A DNA stretch of 64,000 nucleotides from Streptomyces novaecaesareae (GCF_000716875.1 NZ_JNWQ01000009.1:46469-110468), one strand, 5' to 3'; positions 47,071 through 57,778 are shown, counted from the first letter of the stretch. Notes: a model not told the origin generated them from the letters alone. Made by a program: numbers and translations.

Positions 47071-47109
47071 ACGACCGCCGGCCCCCGATTCCCGGGGGCC
47101 GGCGGTCGT
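47071..47109. terminator. Bidirectional terminator between the methyltransferase and sortase genes
   Basis: ACGACCGCCGGCCCCCG and CGGGGGCCGGCGGTCGT form a stem of about 17 bp around a very short ATTCC-type loop, between convergent stop codons. Confidence 0.8.
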
Positions 47110-47124
47110 CGTACGGGCGGCGCG

Positions 47125-47814
47125 TCAGGCCTTGTGGGAGGACTCCAGGTGCGCGAAGACCACCACGTTGTCCAGGTAGTCCCGCCGCTTCTTGTCGTAC
47201 GTGCCGCCGCAGGTGATCAGCCGCAGTTGGGGGTCGGGCGTCTTGCCGTACACCTTCTTGTCGGGGAAGGCGTCCTTGGCGAAGGTCTCCACCGAGTCCA
47301 CCGAGAACACCGCGACGGTGCCGTCCGCGCGGCTCACCTCGACCTTGTTGCCCGGCAGCAGCAGGCTCAGCAGCAGGAACACCGCCGGGCCCTTGGTGGT
47401 GTCCACGTGCCCGGCCACGACCGAGCTGCCCCGCTCGCCCGGAGTCACGCCGTCCCGGTACCAGCCGACCAGGTTCTTGTCCTCCGGCGGCGGGGCTTCG
47501 AGATGGCCGGCCGGGTTGAGGGCCAGTTCGGTGAACGGCGCGTCCACGGCGATCTGCGGGATCCGCAGCCGGGTCGGCTTGGAGCGCTTGAGCGCCGGCG
47601 CCCCGGGCGCCGCCGCGGCCGTGGCGGGCGGGGAGGCGGCCGCCGGCCCGGGGACGGCCGACGCGGTGGCCGCCGGGGGAGCGGCCTGGGTCGCTGCCGG
47701 GCCCGTGCTCGGCTCGGTGTCCACCGAGTTGTAGATCAGCAGCAGCCCGACCGCCGCCGCGCCCATTCCCGCGCGCAGCAGCCGGGGCATTCCGGAAGCG
47801 GCACCGCTCGTCAT
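47125..47814 (-). CDS. Class F sortase
   Basis: The 229-residue protein has one N-terminal membrane helix (AGMGAAAVGLLLIYN, 15-29), a Pro/Ala-rich spacer and a sortase domain. The catalytic residues are visible: H136 in SVVAGHVDT, C202 in LRLITCGGTYD and R211 in KKRRDYLDN. Class F sortases of actinobacteria anchor surface proteins to peptidoglycan by transpeptidation. The neighbour upstream on the same strand is a small signal-peptide protein with a C-terminal membrane anchor, a plausible substrate, though a terminator-like hairpin lies between them. ATG 47812-47814 is the first reasonable start. Confidence 0.9.
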   Translation of the reverse strand: MTSGAASGMPRLLRAGMGAAAVGLLLIYNSVDTEPSTGPAATQAAPPAATASAVPGPAAASPPATAAAAPGAPALKRSKPTRLRIPQIAVDAPFTELALNPAGHLEAPPPEDKNLVGWYRDGVTPGERGSSVVAGHVDTTKGPAVFLLLSLLLPGNKVEVSRADGTVAVFSVDSVETFAKDAFPDKKVYGKTPDPQLRLITCGGTYDKKRRDYLDNVVVFAHLESSHKA

Positions 47815-47863
47815 TCCTGTCCTCCGTTCCAACCGGTTCCGCGACGGCCCGCCGCCCCCGGTG

Positions 47864-47892
47864 CGCCCCGCCCCCGGGCCGGGGGCGGGGCG
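47864..47892 (-). terminator. Hairpin terminator after the surface-protein gene
   Basis: CGCCCCGCCCCCGG and CCGGGGGCGGGGCG form a 14-bp stem with almost no loop, between the surface-protein stop and the sortase start. It may reduce read-through into the sortase gene. Confidence 0.6.
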
Positions 47893-47923
47893 TCCGGAGG
47901 CGGCGGAAGTACGGCCTCAGGCG

Positions 47924-48364
47924 TCAGGCGACCGCGCCGGAGGTGCGGCGGCCGCGGCGCAGGGCGTAGGCGCCGGCGCCGAGGCCGCCGAGCAGCAGCA
48001 CCGCACCGGAGGCGAGCCCGCCGCCGGACAGGGCCAGCCCGCCGCCACCGGTGTGCACGCCACCGTGCGGGGTGCCGTACTCCTTGCCCTTGGACTCCTC
48101 GCCCTTGGACTCGGTGCCCTTGTGCTCGCCGGAGCCCTTGTGCTCTTCCGAGCCCTTGTGCTCCTCGGTGGCGGAGCTGCCGCCCTTCTTGTCGTCGTAG
48201 CCCTTCGAGCTGTCGGAGGCGCCCATCTCGGGCTTGTCCTGCTTCTCCTGCCAGGTGAGGTTCTTGCCCTGGTCGGCGGAACCGTCGGCGAAGGCCATGG
48301 GGGCACCGACGGTCAGGACGGCGGCGACGGCCGCCCCGGCGAGCAGCGTGCGTGCAGAACGCAT
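47924..48364 (-). CDS. Small surface protein, candidate sortase substrate
   Basis: The 146-residue protein has a signal peptide (MRSARTLLAGAAVAAVLTVGAPMAFA, cleavage after AFA) and a highly charged Lys/Glu/Ser/Gly-rich region with short repeats (EEHKGSEEHKGSGEHKG, about 68-84). A hydrophobic C-terminal helix (LASGAVLLLGGLGAGAYAL) and a basic tail RRGRR follow. Signal, repeat, helix and positive tail is the plan of a sortase-anchored protein, but no LPxTG is present. The segment GGVHTGGGG before the helix is the only candidate signal. The class F sortase gene lies directly downstream. Confidence 0.75.
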   Translation of the reverse strand: MRSARTLLAGAAVAAVLTVGAPMAFADGSADQGKNLTWQEKQDKPEMGASDSSKGYDDKKGGSSATEEHKGSEEHKGSGEHKGTESKGEESKGKEYGTPHGGVHTGGGGLALSGGGLASGAVLLLGGLGAGAYALRRGRRTSGAVA

Positions 48365-48655
48365 GAGGATGATCCTTCCGGCGCGCGGACCCGCGACTGC
48401 CGGCACGGTGCCGGACAAGGGAATTCGCGGGAGGGTGGCGCCTGATCCACCGTCAACCACCGTGCCGCCGCCTGCCACCGGAGCGTGGCGGTGCCGGTGC
48501 GGAGCGTCCGCCCTTCGGGTGGAGTCCCGGGCGTGTTCACCCGGGTGCCCCGGCGATCCGGGTGATCGAGGTGATAGCTGCGGTCCGGGCCCGCCGGGTG
48601 ATCCGTACGGTCCAGGCGGTCCGGGTGATTCCGACGCGGGGCCGGTGGTGCGCGC

Positions 48656-48693
48656 ATGGGCCCGCCCCCGGCGCACGGCCGGGGGCGGGCCCA
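48656..48693. terminator. Terminator of the whiE operon
   Basis: ATGGGCCCGCCCCCGGC pairs with GCCGGGGGCGGGCCCAT, a perfect 17-bp stem with a 4-base loop, 17 bp beyond the last whiE-type stop codon (48710). No T-tail. Confidence 0.8.
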
Positions 48694-48709
48694 TTCGGTT
48701 CGCGGGAGG

Positions 48710-49753
<1,044 letters not shown>

Positions 49754-49809
49754 GGGGTTTCCCTTCGAAAGGCGTGACGGAGGTGTGACTGGGGTGTGGC
49801 AGGGGTGGT

Positions 49810-51051
49810 TCAGGGCCGCTCCCCGCGCCGGAGCACCAGCGCGGAGTTGGAGCCCATCAGCCCGCGGCTGAGCACCAGGGCGGTGTGCAGTTCGGCCGGG
49901 CGGGCGCGCCCGGTCACCAGGGCGAGGTCGTGGCAGACCTCGGTGACGTTGGGCGTGGGCGGTAGGACGCCGTCCTCCATGGCCAGGACGGCGGCGGTGA
50001 CGTCCAGCAGCGGGGCGCCGCAGTAGGCCCGCCCCGTACCGGTCTTGGGCGCGGTGACCGGGACGCGCTCGGCGGCCGGGCCGAACGCGTCGGCCAGCGC
50101 CAGCGCCTCCGCCCGGTCGGCGGCCGGCACGCCCAGCGCGTCCGCGAAGACGACGTCGACCTCCTCCGGGGCGATCCGGGCCTCGTCCAGCGCGATCCGG
50201 ATCGCGGCGGCCAGCCCATCCCGGGACTCCTCCCAGCGGGAGGCCCCGGTGAAGGTGGCGCCGTGCCCGGCCAGGTGCGCCCGGACGTTGGCGCCGCGCC
50301 GCAGGGCCGCCTGCTCGTCCTCCAGCAGCAGCATCGCGCCGCCTTCGGCGGGGGCGAAGCCACAGGCCTTCGCGGTGAACGGCAGGTAGGCCTCCTCGGC
50401 CCGCTCGGCCAGGCTGACTTCGGGGTAGCCGAGCTGGCAGACCATCGAGTACGGCGCCAGCGGGGCCTCGGCGGCGCCGGCCACCACCGCGTCGGTGCCG
50501 CGGCCGATCGCGCGGGCGGCGTGCGCGAGGGCGTCCAGGCCGCCCGCCTCGTCGCTGGCGACCACCCCGCACGGGCCCTTGTAGCCGCCGCGGATCGAGA
50601 TCTGGCCGGTGCTGGCCGCGTAGAACCAGGCGATGGACTGGTACGGTCCGACGAACTTCGGGCCCTGGCCCCAGAGTTGCTGGAGCTCGCGCTGGCCGAA
50701 CTCGCCGCCGCCGGAGCCGGCCGCGGTCACCACGCCGACCGCGAAGGGCTGTTCGGCGTCGGGCCGGAAGCCGGCGTCCGCCACCGCCAGGTCGGCGGCG
50801 GCCATCGCGTAGTGCGTGAAGCGGTCGGTCTGCACCAGGTAGCGGTTGTCGATCGCCGACTGCGGTTCGAAGTCCTGCACCTGGCCCGCGATCCTGAGCG
50901 GCAGCTCGGTGCAGCCCTCGCGGGAAATCCGGTCGAGGACGCTCACGCCCTGCCTGGTGGCCTTCCAGAAGGCGTCGGCCCCGACACCGTTCGGTGCCAC
51001 CACGCCGAGGCCGGTGACCACCGCCCGGCGGCCCTGCTGACGTGACGTCAT
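49810..51051 (-). CDS. whiE-ORFIV: Ketosynthase beta / chain-length factor (WhiE ORFIV-like)
   Basis: The 413-residue protein is the catalytically inactive partner of the ketosynthase and sets polyketide chain length. The thiolase-fold motifs are present (VVTGLGVVAPNGVGADAFWKATRQG, APKTGTGRAYCGAPLLDV, GLMGSNSALVLRRG). The active-site Cys is replaced: the alignment of DEAGGLD with CTSGLD in the partner puts Glu168 there, where most chain-length factors have Gln. It lies 5 bp after the ketosynthase alpha stop. The product chain should resemble the long spore-pigment chain, but length cannot be read from the sequence. Confidence 0.95.
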   Translation of the reverse strand: MTSRQQGRRAVVTGLGVVAPNGVGADAFWKATRQGVSVLDRISREGCTELPLRIAGQVQDFEPQSAIDNRYLVQTDRFTHYAMAAADLAVADAGFRPDAEQPFAVGVVTAAGSGGGEFGQRELQQLWGQGPKFVGPYQSIAWFYAASTGQISIRGGYKGPCGVVASDEAGGLDALAHAARAIGRGTDAVVAGAAEAPLAPYSMVCQLGYPEVSLAERAEEAYLPFTAKACGFAPAEGGAMLLLEDEQAALRRGANVRAHLAGHGATFTGASRWEESRDGLAAAIRIALDEARIAPEEVDVVFADALGVPAADRAEALALADAFGPAAERVPVTAPKTGTGRAYCGAPLLDVTAAVLAMEDGVLPPTPNVTEVCHDLALVTGRARPAELHTALVLSRGLMGSNSALVLRRGERP

Positions 51052-51056
51052 GGAAC

Positions 51057-52313
51057 TCACCCCGTTCTGTTGAGCACGACGGCGGACTGGAATCCGCCGA
51101 ATCCGCTGCCGACCGAGAGGATGTGGCTCAGCGGCAGCTCGCGCGCGGTGCGCGGCACGTAGTCGAGGTCGCACTCCGGGTCCGGAGTCTCGTAGTTGGC
51201 GGTCGGCGGCACGACGCCGTGGGCGAGCGCCAGCGTGCAGGCGACGACCTCGATGGCGCCGATGGCGCCGAGCGAGTGCCCGACCATCGACTTGATCGAG
51301 CTCATCGGGGTCTCGAAGGCGTGCCCGCCCAGCGAGCGCTTGACCGCCGCGGTCTCGTGGCGGTCGTTCTGCTTGGTGCCCGAGCCGTGCGCGTTGACGT
51401 AGTCGACGTCGCCGCGGTCGACCCGGGCGTGGGCGAGCGCGTGGTCGATCGCCCGGGACATCTCCAGCCCCTCCTTGGTGAGGCCGGTCATGTGGTACGC
51501 GTTGCCGAAGGTCGCGAAGCCGCCGACCTCGCCGTAGATCCGGGCGCCGCGGCGGCGGGCGTGCTCCAGCTCCTCCAGCACCAGGACGGCGCCGCCCTCG
51601 CCGAGGACGAAGCCGTCGCGGCCGGCGTCGAAGGGGCGGGAGGCGTGCTGCGGGTCGTCGTTGCGCTCGCTGGTGGCCTTGATGGCGTCGAAGCAGGCGA
51701 CGGTGATCGGCGAGATCGGGGAGTCGGAGGCGCCGGCGATGCAGATGTCGGCGCGGCCCTCCTCGACGGCCTGGAAGCCGTAGCCGATCGCGTCCAGGCC
51801 GGAGGTGCAGCCGGTGGAGACGGTTTGCACCGGGCCGTGGGCGCCGGTCCGTTCGGCGACCGCGGAGGCCAGCGTGCTGGGCGCGAAGGCCCGGTGCAGC
51901 TGCGGCTTCGCCTGCCGGTGGTCCACGTCCCAGCGCGCGCCGGCGGAGCTGACCAGGGCGTAGTCGTGCTCCAGCCGGGTGGTGCCGCCGACGGCGGTGC
52001 CGAGCGAGACGGCGATCCGCCACGGGTCCTCGGCGGCGAGGTCCAGGCCGGCGTCGGCGATCGCCTCGTCGGTCGCGACCATCGCGAACTGCACGTAGCG
52101 GTCCGCCCGTTGGACGTCCTCCGGGCCCAGCCCGTGGGCCGCCGGATCGAAGTCGACCTCGGCGGCGATCCGGGAGCGGAACCCGGTGGGGTCGAAGAGC
52201 GTGATGCCCCGGGTCGCGGTGCGGCCGGCCGTGAGGAGGTCCCAGAACGCCGGGACGCCGACCCCACCGGGTGCGACCACACCGATCCCGGTGACGGCGA
52301 CGCGCCGGGTCAC
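51057..52313 (-). CDS. whiE-ORFIII: Ketosynthase alpha (WhiE ORFIII-like)
   Basis: The 418-residue enzyme condenses malonyl units. The catalytic set is complete: C169 in [11 protein letters not shown]309 in [13 protein letters not shown]341 and H346 in [16 protein letters not shown]. The RFGTFKGGW-free [11 protein letters not shown] and [21 protein letters not shown] motifs are those of aromatic type II ketosynthases. Translation starts at GTG 52311-52313, overlapping the cupin stop as GTGA. It pairs with the chain-length factor downstream. Expression of whiE-type operons is confined to sporulating aerial hyphae in model species. Confidence 0.96.
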   Translation of the reverse strand: MTRRVAVTGIGVVAPGGVGVPAFWDLLTAGRTATRGITLFDPTGFRSRIAAEVDFDPAAHGLGPEDVQRADRYVQFAMVATDEAIADAGLDLAAEDPWRIAVSLGTAVGGTTRLEHDYALVSSAGARWDVDHRQAKPQLHRAFAPSTLASAVAERTGAHGPVQTVSTGCTSGLDAIGYGFQAVEEGRADICIAGASDSPISPITVACFDAIKATSERNDDPQHASRPFDAGRDGFVLGEGGAVLVLEELEHARRRGARIYGEVGGFATFGNAYHMTGLTKEGLEMSRAIDHALAHARVDRGDVDYVNAHGSGTKQNDRHETAAVKRSLGGHAFETPMSSIKSMVGHSLGAIGAIEVVACTLALAHGVVPPTANYETPDPECDLDYVPRTARELPLSHILSVGSGFGGFQSAVVLNRTG

Positions 52314-52735
52314 GAGCCCACCTTGGCGTGTTCCGGAGGGTCCGAGGCGGCCGTCTCCTCGGTGCTCACGTGGCCGAGGTCGGGGCGCGGGGCGAGCGGG
52401 CCGAGGTGGAAGACCATCCGGGCCTCGGTGTCGCCGACGTTGCGGAAGCGGTGGCGCATGTTGATCGGGATCATCAGGCCCTGGTCGGGCTTGAGCGGGT
52501 GGGGCTTCCCGTCCAGGTCCACTTCCAGGTCGCCGCAGACGACGAACACGAACTCCTCGGAGTACGGGTGGTAGTGCTCGCGGATCCGCTCGCCGGGCCG
52601 GACGATCGCCAGGCCCATGAAACCGCTGGTCGCCCCGCAGCTGGTCGGGGTGAGCATGGTGCGGAGCTCGGCGCCGTGCCGGCGGTTCTCCGGAGCCTCG
52701 TCGACGTTGACGATCCGTGGGTACTGCGTGCTCAT
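52310..52735 (-). CDS. whiE-ORFII: Cupin-domain protein of the spore-pigment cluster (WhiE ORFII-like)
   Basis: The 141-residue protein is a single cupin: [56 protein letters not shown], with the HxH...E metal ligands and a later His. Its counterpart in whiE is required for normal pigment, perhaps as a cyclase or oxygenase helper. The exact reaction is not established. GAAGAGAG precedes the ATG. The gene follows ORFI by 33 bp. Confidence 0.9.
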   Translation of the reverse strand: MSTQYPRIVNVDEAPENRRHGAELRTMLTPTSCGATSGFMGLAIVRPGERIREHYHPYSEEFVFVVCGDLEVDLDGKPHPLKPDQGLMIPINMRHRFRNVGDTEARMVFHLGPLAPRPDLGHVSTEETAASDPPEHAKVGS

Positions 52736-52767
52736 GGTGCTCTCTTCTTCCGGAAGGTGACTGAGCG

Positions 52768-53943
52768 TCAGTTGGCGCGGGGGTCGGCGGACTTGCGGTC
52801 GGTGACCGGGTTCATGGCGCGGGCGGCGAGGAAAGCGCCGAGGCCGGCGACGGTGCGCAGGTCGCCGTGCGGGCCGAGGTCGAGCAGGACGGCGAGCGCG
52901 GCCGCCTCCCGGTCGTCCGCCACGCCGAGGGCCGCCGCCGGGTCGGCCTCGGCCGGCACCCGCAGGTCGACCAGGCGCACCACCACGTCCTCGCGGTGGA
53001 AGACCGTGCCCGCCGCGACCGGACCGGTCGGGTCGGCGGTGGCCAGGTTGTCGTGCTGGGCCAGCCGCTCGGCCACGGCCTGGCCGTGCCCCGGCCGGAC
53101 GGGGTAGAGCACCGCGTGCCGGTGCAGCCGGCCGGAGGCGGGGGAGCTGGCGATCGCCTGGTGCTTGGCGGGCAGCGCCGCCCTGGCGAAGAAGGCGCGG
53201 GCGGCCTGCGGGTCGCCCAGCTGGCGGGTCTCCTCCAGGTACGGGTTGATCGCCTCCTCGACGGCCCGCACCTCGGGCTGCATCGCCACGTGGCGCAGCG
53301 CGTCGCCGAGGTTGCCGATCACCTCGACGGCCCGTACCACCCGGTTGCCGTGCATGAACAGCGAGGTGCGCTGCAGCCGGGTGTGCTCGTCCACCTCGGC
53401 CCTGGGAGAGGCGTAGCCGGAGAGGATCCGGGCCACCTCGGGCTCGCTGCCGGGCTTGACGGTGAAGGTCAGCGCGTGGCGGACCACGCCGTCCGGGCCC
53501 GGCTCGGCCTTCGGCGGGCCGACGTGCCCGGCGGGCGTGATGCGCGGCAGGCCGGGCGGCACCTCCATCGGGGCGCGGGTGCCGGTGGAGCCGGCCGCCG
53601 AGGTCTCGCGCAGGACGGCGTAGCGCAGCGAGCGGAAGTTGTCGCTGACGCAGCCGTGCATCGGCTTGACCATCTCGCGGTGCGCCGGGCTGTCCACCCA
53701 CTGCAGGAAGGTCTCCTGGTCCTCCCACTCGCTGGTGATCAGCCACTGGCGCGGGTCGTTGATCGACTGGCACAGCTGGTCGCTGACGTGACCGGGGACC
53801 GAGGCCACCTGGTGCCGCAGCTGCTCGTACACGTCGAGGAAGCGCTGCTGGGCACCGTCCTGGATCTCCAGCATCAGCACCACCCGCAATCGGGTGTCGG
53901 ACTCGGCCTGCTGCTTCGGCTGGGGTTCGGACAGAGTTGTCAT
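52768..53943 (-). CDS. whiE-ORFI: SchA/CurD-like tandem-domain protein (WhiE ORFI-like)
   Basis: The 391-residue protein has an N-terminal antibiotic-biosynthesis-monooxygenase-like ferredoxin fold ([65 protein letters not shown]). Two SchA/CurD domains follow ([79 protein letters not shown]). It is the first gene of the operon. It occurs in spore-pigment clusters and may act in cyclisation or oxidation of the polyketide. Its role is unproven. Confidence 0.92.
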   Translation of the reverse strand: MTTLSEPQPKQQAESDTRLRVVLMLEIQDGAQQRFLDVYEQLRHQVASVPGHVSDQLCQSINDPRQWLITSEWEDQETFLQWVDSPAHREMVKPMHGCVSDNFRSLRYAVLRETSAAGSTGTRAPMEVPPGLPRITPAGHVGPPKAEPGPDGVVRHALTFTVKPGSEPEVARILSGYASPRAEVDEHTRLQRTSLFMHGNRVVRAVEVIGNLGDALRHVAMQPEVRAVEEAINPYLEETRQLGDPQAARAFFARAALPAKHQAIASSPASGRLHRHAVLYPVRPGHGQAVAERLAQHDNLATADPTGPVAAGTVFHREDVVVRLVDLRVPAEADPAAALGVADDREAAALAVLLDLGPHGDLRTVAGLGAFLAARAMNPVTDRKSADPRAN

Positions 53944-54245
53944 GATCCACTTTCTGCTCTGGGCCGCACGCTGCGGGCCGTGTCGGCCGTGCCCGGCGGG
54001 TGCTCCCCGGCCTGGGAGGCGGTGCGACGGCGGTCGGCCCGGGCAGTCGGCGCCAGGCCTGAGGTCGATCGTGGGCGGCTCAGCGGGTTCGGCGCGAGAT
54101 TTGCGGGCCATCCGGGCGACGGGGCGGCACAGGCCCCCTCCGGCGGGGGATGGAAGAGCGGGGCCCCCGGCTGCGCGGGCCCGTCGAGGGCGGCGCCGAG
54201 TCCAGTCGCCGGGCCGCGGAATCCCCTTACAGGGTGGAGCAATTG
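53944..54245. other. Divergent promoter region of the spore-pigment cluster
   Basis: About 300 bp between the ORFI start and the divergent ORFVIII start. In model streptomycetes this gap holds two developmentally controlled promoters, one of them sigma-F dependent. I could not fix boxes here. The sequence is GC-rich with no ORF worth calling. Confidence 0.6.
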
Positions 54246-55871
54246 ATGAATCCGAAGGTTGACGACCGGGTGCCGGTCCTGATCGTGGGCGGCTCGCTGG
54301 TCGGGCTGTCGGCCTCACTCTTCCTCGGTCGGCTCGGGGTCAGACACCTGCTGGTCGAGAAGCACGCCGACACCTCGCATCACCCACGCGGCCGAGGCAA
54401 CAACATCCGCACGATGGAGCTGTACCGGGTCGCCGGGATCGAGCCGGCGATCCGCGAGGCGGCCTCGGTCCTCGCCCCCAACCACGGCATCCTGCAGGCG
54501 CCCTCGCTGACCGGCACCGAGCAGGAATGGCTGTTCCGCGAGATCGACCCGGGCGGCCGGCTGGCCCGCTTCAGCCCCAGCTCCTGGTGCCTGTGCAGCC
54601 AGAACGACGTGGAGCCGGTGCTGCTGCGCGCGGCCCGCGACCTGGGCGGCGACGTGCGGTTCAGCACCGAGCTGGTCTCCTTCGAGCAGGACGACGAGGG
54701 CGTCACCTCGGTGCTGCGCAGCCGGGAGAGCGGCGAGGAGCGGGTGGTGCGCTCGGAGTTCCTGATCGCGGCGGACGGCCCGCGCAGCCCGGTCCGCGAG
54801 CGCCTGGGCATCGGCCGGAGCGGCAAGGGCGAGCTGTTCCACAACGTCAGCATCACCTTCCGGGCGAAGCGCCTGGCGGACGTGGTCGGCGACCGGCACT
54901 TCATCGCCTGCTACCTGACCAACCCGGAGGCCGACGGCGCGCTGCTGCCGGTGGACAACCAGGAGGAGTGGGTCTTCCACGCGCCCTGGCACCCCGAGCA
55001 CGGCGAGCCGCTGGAGGCCTTCACCGACGAGCGCTGCGAGCGGCACATCCGCACCGCGGTCGGCCTGCCGGAGCTGGACGTCGAGGTGACCGGCCGGGCG
55101 CCCTGGCACGCCGCCGAACGGGTGGCCGAGCGGTACGGCGCCGGGCGGGTCTTCCTCGCCGGGGACTCCGCCCACGAGATGTCCCCGACCGGCGCCTTCG
55201 GGTCCAACACCGGCATCCAGGACGCCCACAACCTGGCCTGGAAGCTCGCCGCCGTGCTCTGCGGCTGGGCCGGGCCGCGGCTGCTGGAGACGTACGGGCA
55301 GGAGCGCCGCCCGGTCGCCCAGGTGACCAGCGAGCGGGCCTCGGCCCGCTCCGCCGAGCACAGCCACCCGGGCTACGCGGTGGTGCCGGGCGTCGGCCGG
55401 CAGGCCGGGGTGCTCGCGGTGGCGCTCGGCTACCGCTACCCGGTGGGCGCGGTGGTCGGGGCCGACCGGGCGGGGGCCGTCGTCCCCGAGCGGTTCGAGT
55501 CGGCGGGCGAGCCGGGCAGCCGCGCCCCGCACCAGTGGCTGCTGCGGGCGGGGGTGAGGCTCTCCACGCTGGACCTGTACGAGCAGGCGATGGTGCTGCT
55601 CACCGGCCCCGAGGGCGGTGTCTGGCAGGCGGGCGCCCGGCGGGCGGCCGACCGGCTGGCCGTCCCGCTGGACGCCTACCGGATCGGCGACGGCGCCGAG
55701 GACGACCTGGCCCCGGAGCCGGGCGCGGACTTCGCCGCCCTGCACGGCGTCGGCCCGGGCGGCGCGGTCCTGGTCCGCCCGGACGGCTTCGTCGCCTGGC
55801 GCTCGCCCGGCCCGACGCCGGATCCGGAGCAGGAGATCGCCACGGCGCTGCGGACGGTGCTCGGGCTCTGA
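54246..55871 (+). CDS. whiE-ORFVIII: FAD-dependent polyketide hydroxylase (WhiE ORFVIII-like)
   Basis: The 541-residue aromatic-polyketide hydroxylase has the FAD-binding VPVLIVGGSLVGLSASLFLGRLGVRHLLVEKHADTSHHPRGRGNNIRTMELYR, the DG motif EFLIAADGPRSPVRERLGI and the GD motif VFLAGDSAHEMSPTGAFGSNTGIQDAHNLAWKLAAVL. A thioredoxin-like C-terminal domain follows. It adds hydroxyl groups to the spore pigment as a late step. It diverges from ORFI, as in whiE of S. coelicolor. The MITE lies 6 bp after its stop. Confidence 0.94.
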   Translation: MNPKVDDRVPVLIVGGSLVGLSASLFLGRLGVRHLLVEKHADTSHHPRGRGNNIRTMELYRVAGIEPAIREAASVLAPNHGILQAPSLTGTEQEWLFREIDPGGRLARFSPSSWCLCSQNDVEPVLLRAARDLGGDVRFSTELVSFEQDDEGVTSVLRSRESGEERVVRSEFLIAADGPRSPVRERLGIGRSGKGELFHNVSITFRAKRLADVVGDRHFIACYLTNPEADGALLPVDNQEEWVFHAPWHPEHGEPLEAFTDERCERHIRTAVGLPELDVEVTGRAPWHAAERVAERYGAGRVFLAGDSAHEMSPTGAFGSNTGIQDAHNLAWKLAAVLCGWAGPRLLETYGQERRPVAQVTSERASARSAEHSHPGYAVVPGVGRQAGVLAVALGYRYPVGAVVGADRAGAVVPERFESAGEPGSRAPHQWLLRAGVRLSTLDLYEQAMVLLTGPEGGVWQAGARRAADRLAVPLDAYRIGDGAEDDLAPEPGADFAALHGVGPGGAVLVRPDGFVAWRSPGPTPDPEQEIATALRTVLGL

Positions 55872-55877
55872 CGCCCT

Positions 55878-56041
55878 TAGGGCGTGTCTGACAATTCCCG
55901 CCGGGCGCACGACGCCGGGGCACGCACCTCGCCGCGTTGTCGTCAGTCGCCAATGCTCCGCAGTGGCTCCCTCCTCCGCCTTGCGATGCACGCACCCCAA
56001 CGCCGCGCGCTGACCCGACGCGAATTGTCAGACACGCCCTA
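55878..56041. mobile_element. MITE-like element with 20-bp perfect terminal inverted repeats
   Basis: TAGGGCGTGTCTGACAATTC at 55878-55897 is repeated exactly in inverse at 56022-56041, enclosing 124 bp without a gene. Counting from GGGCG, the element is flanked by TA on both sides, as expected for TA-targeting IS families such as IS630. The same GGGCGTGTCTGACAATT end is familiar from streptomycete insertion-sequence remnants. It is non-autonomous. Confidence 0.85.
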
Positions 56042-56073
56042 GGCCCCGAGGTCCTGACGCCCCGAGGCACGCG

Positions 56074-56104
56074 GAAGGGCCCGCCGTCGTACGGCGGGCC
56101 CTTC
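56074..56104. terminator. Bidirectional terminator before the permease stop
   Basis: GAAGGGCCCGCCG (56074-56086) pairs with CGGCGGGCCCTTC (56092-56104), loop TCGTA. It serves the minus-strand permease gene and any read-through from the hydroxylase. Confidence 0.8.
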
Positions 56105-56119
56105 GGTGCTTCGGGGGTG

Positions 56120-57778
56120 TCAGTGACCGCCCGCGTCGACCACCTCGACGTCGGCGACTTCCTGCTCGATCGCCTCGGCCGGCAGGGCGACCCGGATCGC
56201 CCAGTAGTAGATGCCGACGGCGAACAGCGCCACCAGGCTCATGTCCCACCACATCGGGATCCGGCCGGTGCCGTCGCCGAAGCCGCCCTGCCAGGAGATC
56301 AGGCCGAGGCCCAGCAGGTAGACCGGCAGCCACTGGGCGGACTTCCAGTTCAGGCGCGGCGCGTTCGGCAGGCCCTTCTTGATCGCGTACGCGGCGTAGC
56401 TGCCGAGCAGGACGTAGCCGATCACGATGGCGATGCCCAGACGGGACAGGGTCTGCCAGCCGGACCAGTAGATGATCAGGCTGGAGACCACGAAGGCGGC
56501 GGGGGAGATCACGCCGCCCAGCGGCAGCCGGTAGGAGCGCTCGCGGTCAGGCAGCCGGCGGCGCAGGGCGCCGAAGGCCAGCGGGGCGCCGGCGTACATC
56601 AGCACGCTGGCGGAGGTGATGAAGCCGACCAGCTCCTGCCAGCTGGGGAAGGGCAGGAAGCAGATCACGCCCGTCACGAAGGAGATGATCAGGCCGAACC
56701 ACGGCACGCCGTTCTTGTCCAGCTGCTCGAACTTCTGCGGGGCGTAGCCGTTGCGGCTCAGGCCGTAGGAGATGCGCGAGGTGGAGGTGGTGTAGATCAG
56801 GCCGGTGCCGCCGGGGGAGATCACGGCGTCGACCTTCAGCACGTAGGACAGCCAGCCGAGGCCGACCAGGGTGGCCAGACCGGCGAAGGGGCCGTCGATG
56901 CCGGGGAAGTCGAGCTTCGCCCAGCCGTCGGCGAAGGCGCCGACCGGCAGCGCGCCGATGAAGACGACCTGCAGCAGGGTGTAGATCAGGGTGCCGATGG
57001 CGACGGAGCCGAGCACCGCGCGGGGGATGTCGCGCTTGGGGTTGCGGCTCTCACCGGCGATCTGGATGGCCTGCTCGAAGCCGAGCAGCGCGAAGATGAT
57101 GCCGCTGGTGCTGATCGCGGCGAGCACGCCCTTGGCGCCGAACGGGGCGAAGCCGTGCGAGGTGAAGTTGGAGCCGTGGAAGCTGGTGATCGCCAGCATG
57201 AAGATCGTGAGCAGAGGAACGAAGATCTTCAGCCAGGTGGCGATGCTGTTGGTCCGGGCGAGGACCTTCACGCCGAGGAAGTTGACTGCGACGAACACGG
57301 CCATCAGCACGGTCGCGACGAGGAACCCGCTGGTGGTCAGGGTCTTGTCGGCGTTCAGCAGCCCGCCGGCCCAGGGCGAGTCCTTGGCGTAGTTGATCAT
57401 GGCCTCGACCTCGATCGGTGCCACGGTGGCCGCCTGGAGCCAGGAGAACCAGCCGAAGGACATGCCGGCCAGGCCGCCGAAGGCGTAGTGCGGGTAGCGC
57501 GCGGTGCCGCCCGAGACCGGGAAGAGTCCGCCGAGCTCGGCGTGTACGAGCGCGAGCAGCACGATCGCGACGGCGCCGATGCCCCAGGAGATGACGGCCG
57601 CCGGCCCGGCGGCGGTGACGGCGCTCTTCGCACCGAAGAGCCAGCCGGAGCCGATGATCGAGCCGACCGAGGCCCACATGAGGCCGACGAGTCCGACGTG
57701 GCGCTTGAGCGACCGGTGGGCGGTCCCGGCGGTGCCGGAGCTCTGGCCGGGCGGCGAGATCTGGTTGAGGGAAGCCAT
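56120..57778 (-). CDS. APC-family amino acid permease
   Basis: The 552-residue protein has twelve or more predicted membrane helices and APC motifs: LVGLMWASVGSIIGSGWLFGAKSAVTAAGPAAVISW (substrate loop GSIIGSGW), LVHAELGGLFPVSGGTARYPHYAFGGLAGMSFGWFSWLQ, and IIFALLGFEQAIQIAGESRNPKRDIPRAVLGS. The GSGW variant and the long C-terminal extension resemble actinobacterial permeases of unknown amino acid. ATG 57776-57778 fits the helix-1 distance. It runs in the same direction as the dehydratase-like gene 310 bp upstream but is separated by an AT-rich regulatory gap. Confidence 0.9.
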   Translation of the reverse strand: MASLNQISPPGQSSGTAGTAHRSLKRHVGLVGLMWASVGSIIGSGWLFGAKSAVTAAGPAAVISWGIGAVAIVLLALVHAELGGLFPVSGGTARYPHYAFGGLAGMSFGWFSWLQAATVAPIEVEAMINYAKDSPWAGGLLNADKTLTTSGFLVATVLMAVFVAVNFLGVKVLARTNSIATWLKIFVPLLTIFMLAITSFHGSNFTSHGFAPFGAKGVLAAISTSGIIFALLGFEQAIQIAGESRNPKRDIPRAVLGSVAIGTLIYTLLQVVFIGALPVGAFADGWAKLDFPGIDGPFAGLATLVGLGWLSYVLKVDAVISPGGTGLIYTTSTSRISYGLSRNGYAPQKFEQLDKNGVPWFGLIISFVTGVICFLPFPSWQELVGFITSASVLMYAGAPLAFGALRRRLPDRERSYRLPLGGVISPAAFVVSSLIIYWSGWQTLSRLGIAIVIGYVLLGSYAAYAIKKGLPNAPRLNWKSAQWLPVYLLGLGLISWQGGFGDGTGRIPMWWDMSLVALFAVGIYYWAIRVALPAEAIEQEVADVEVVDAGGH

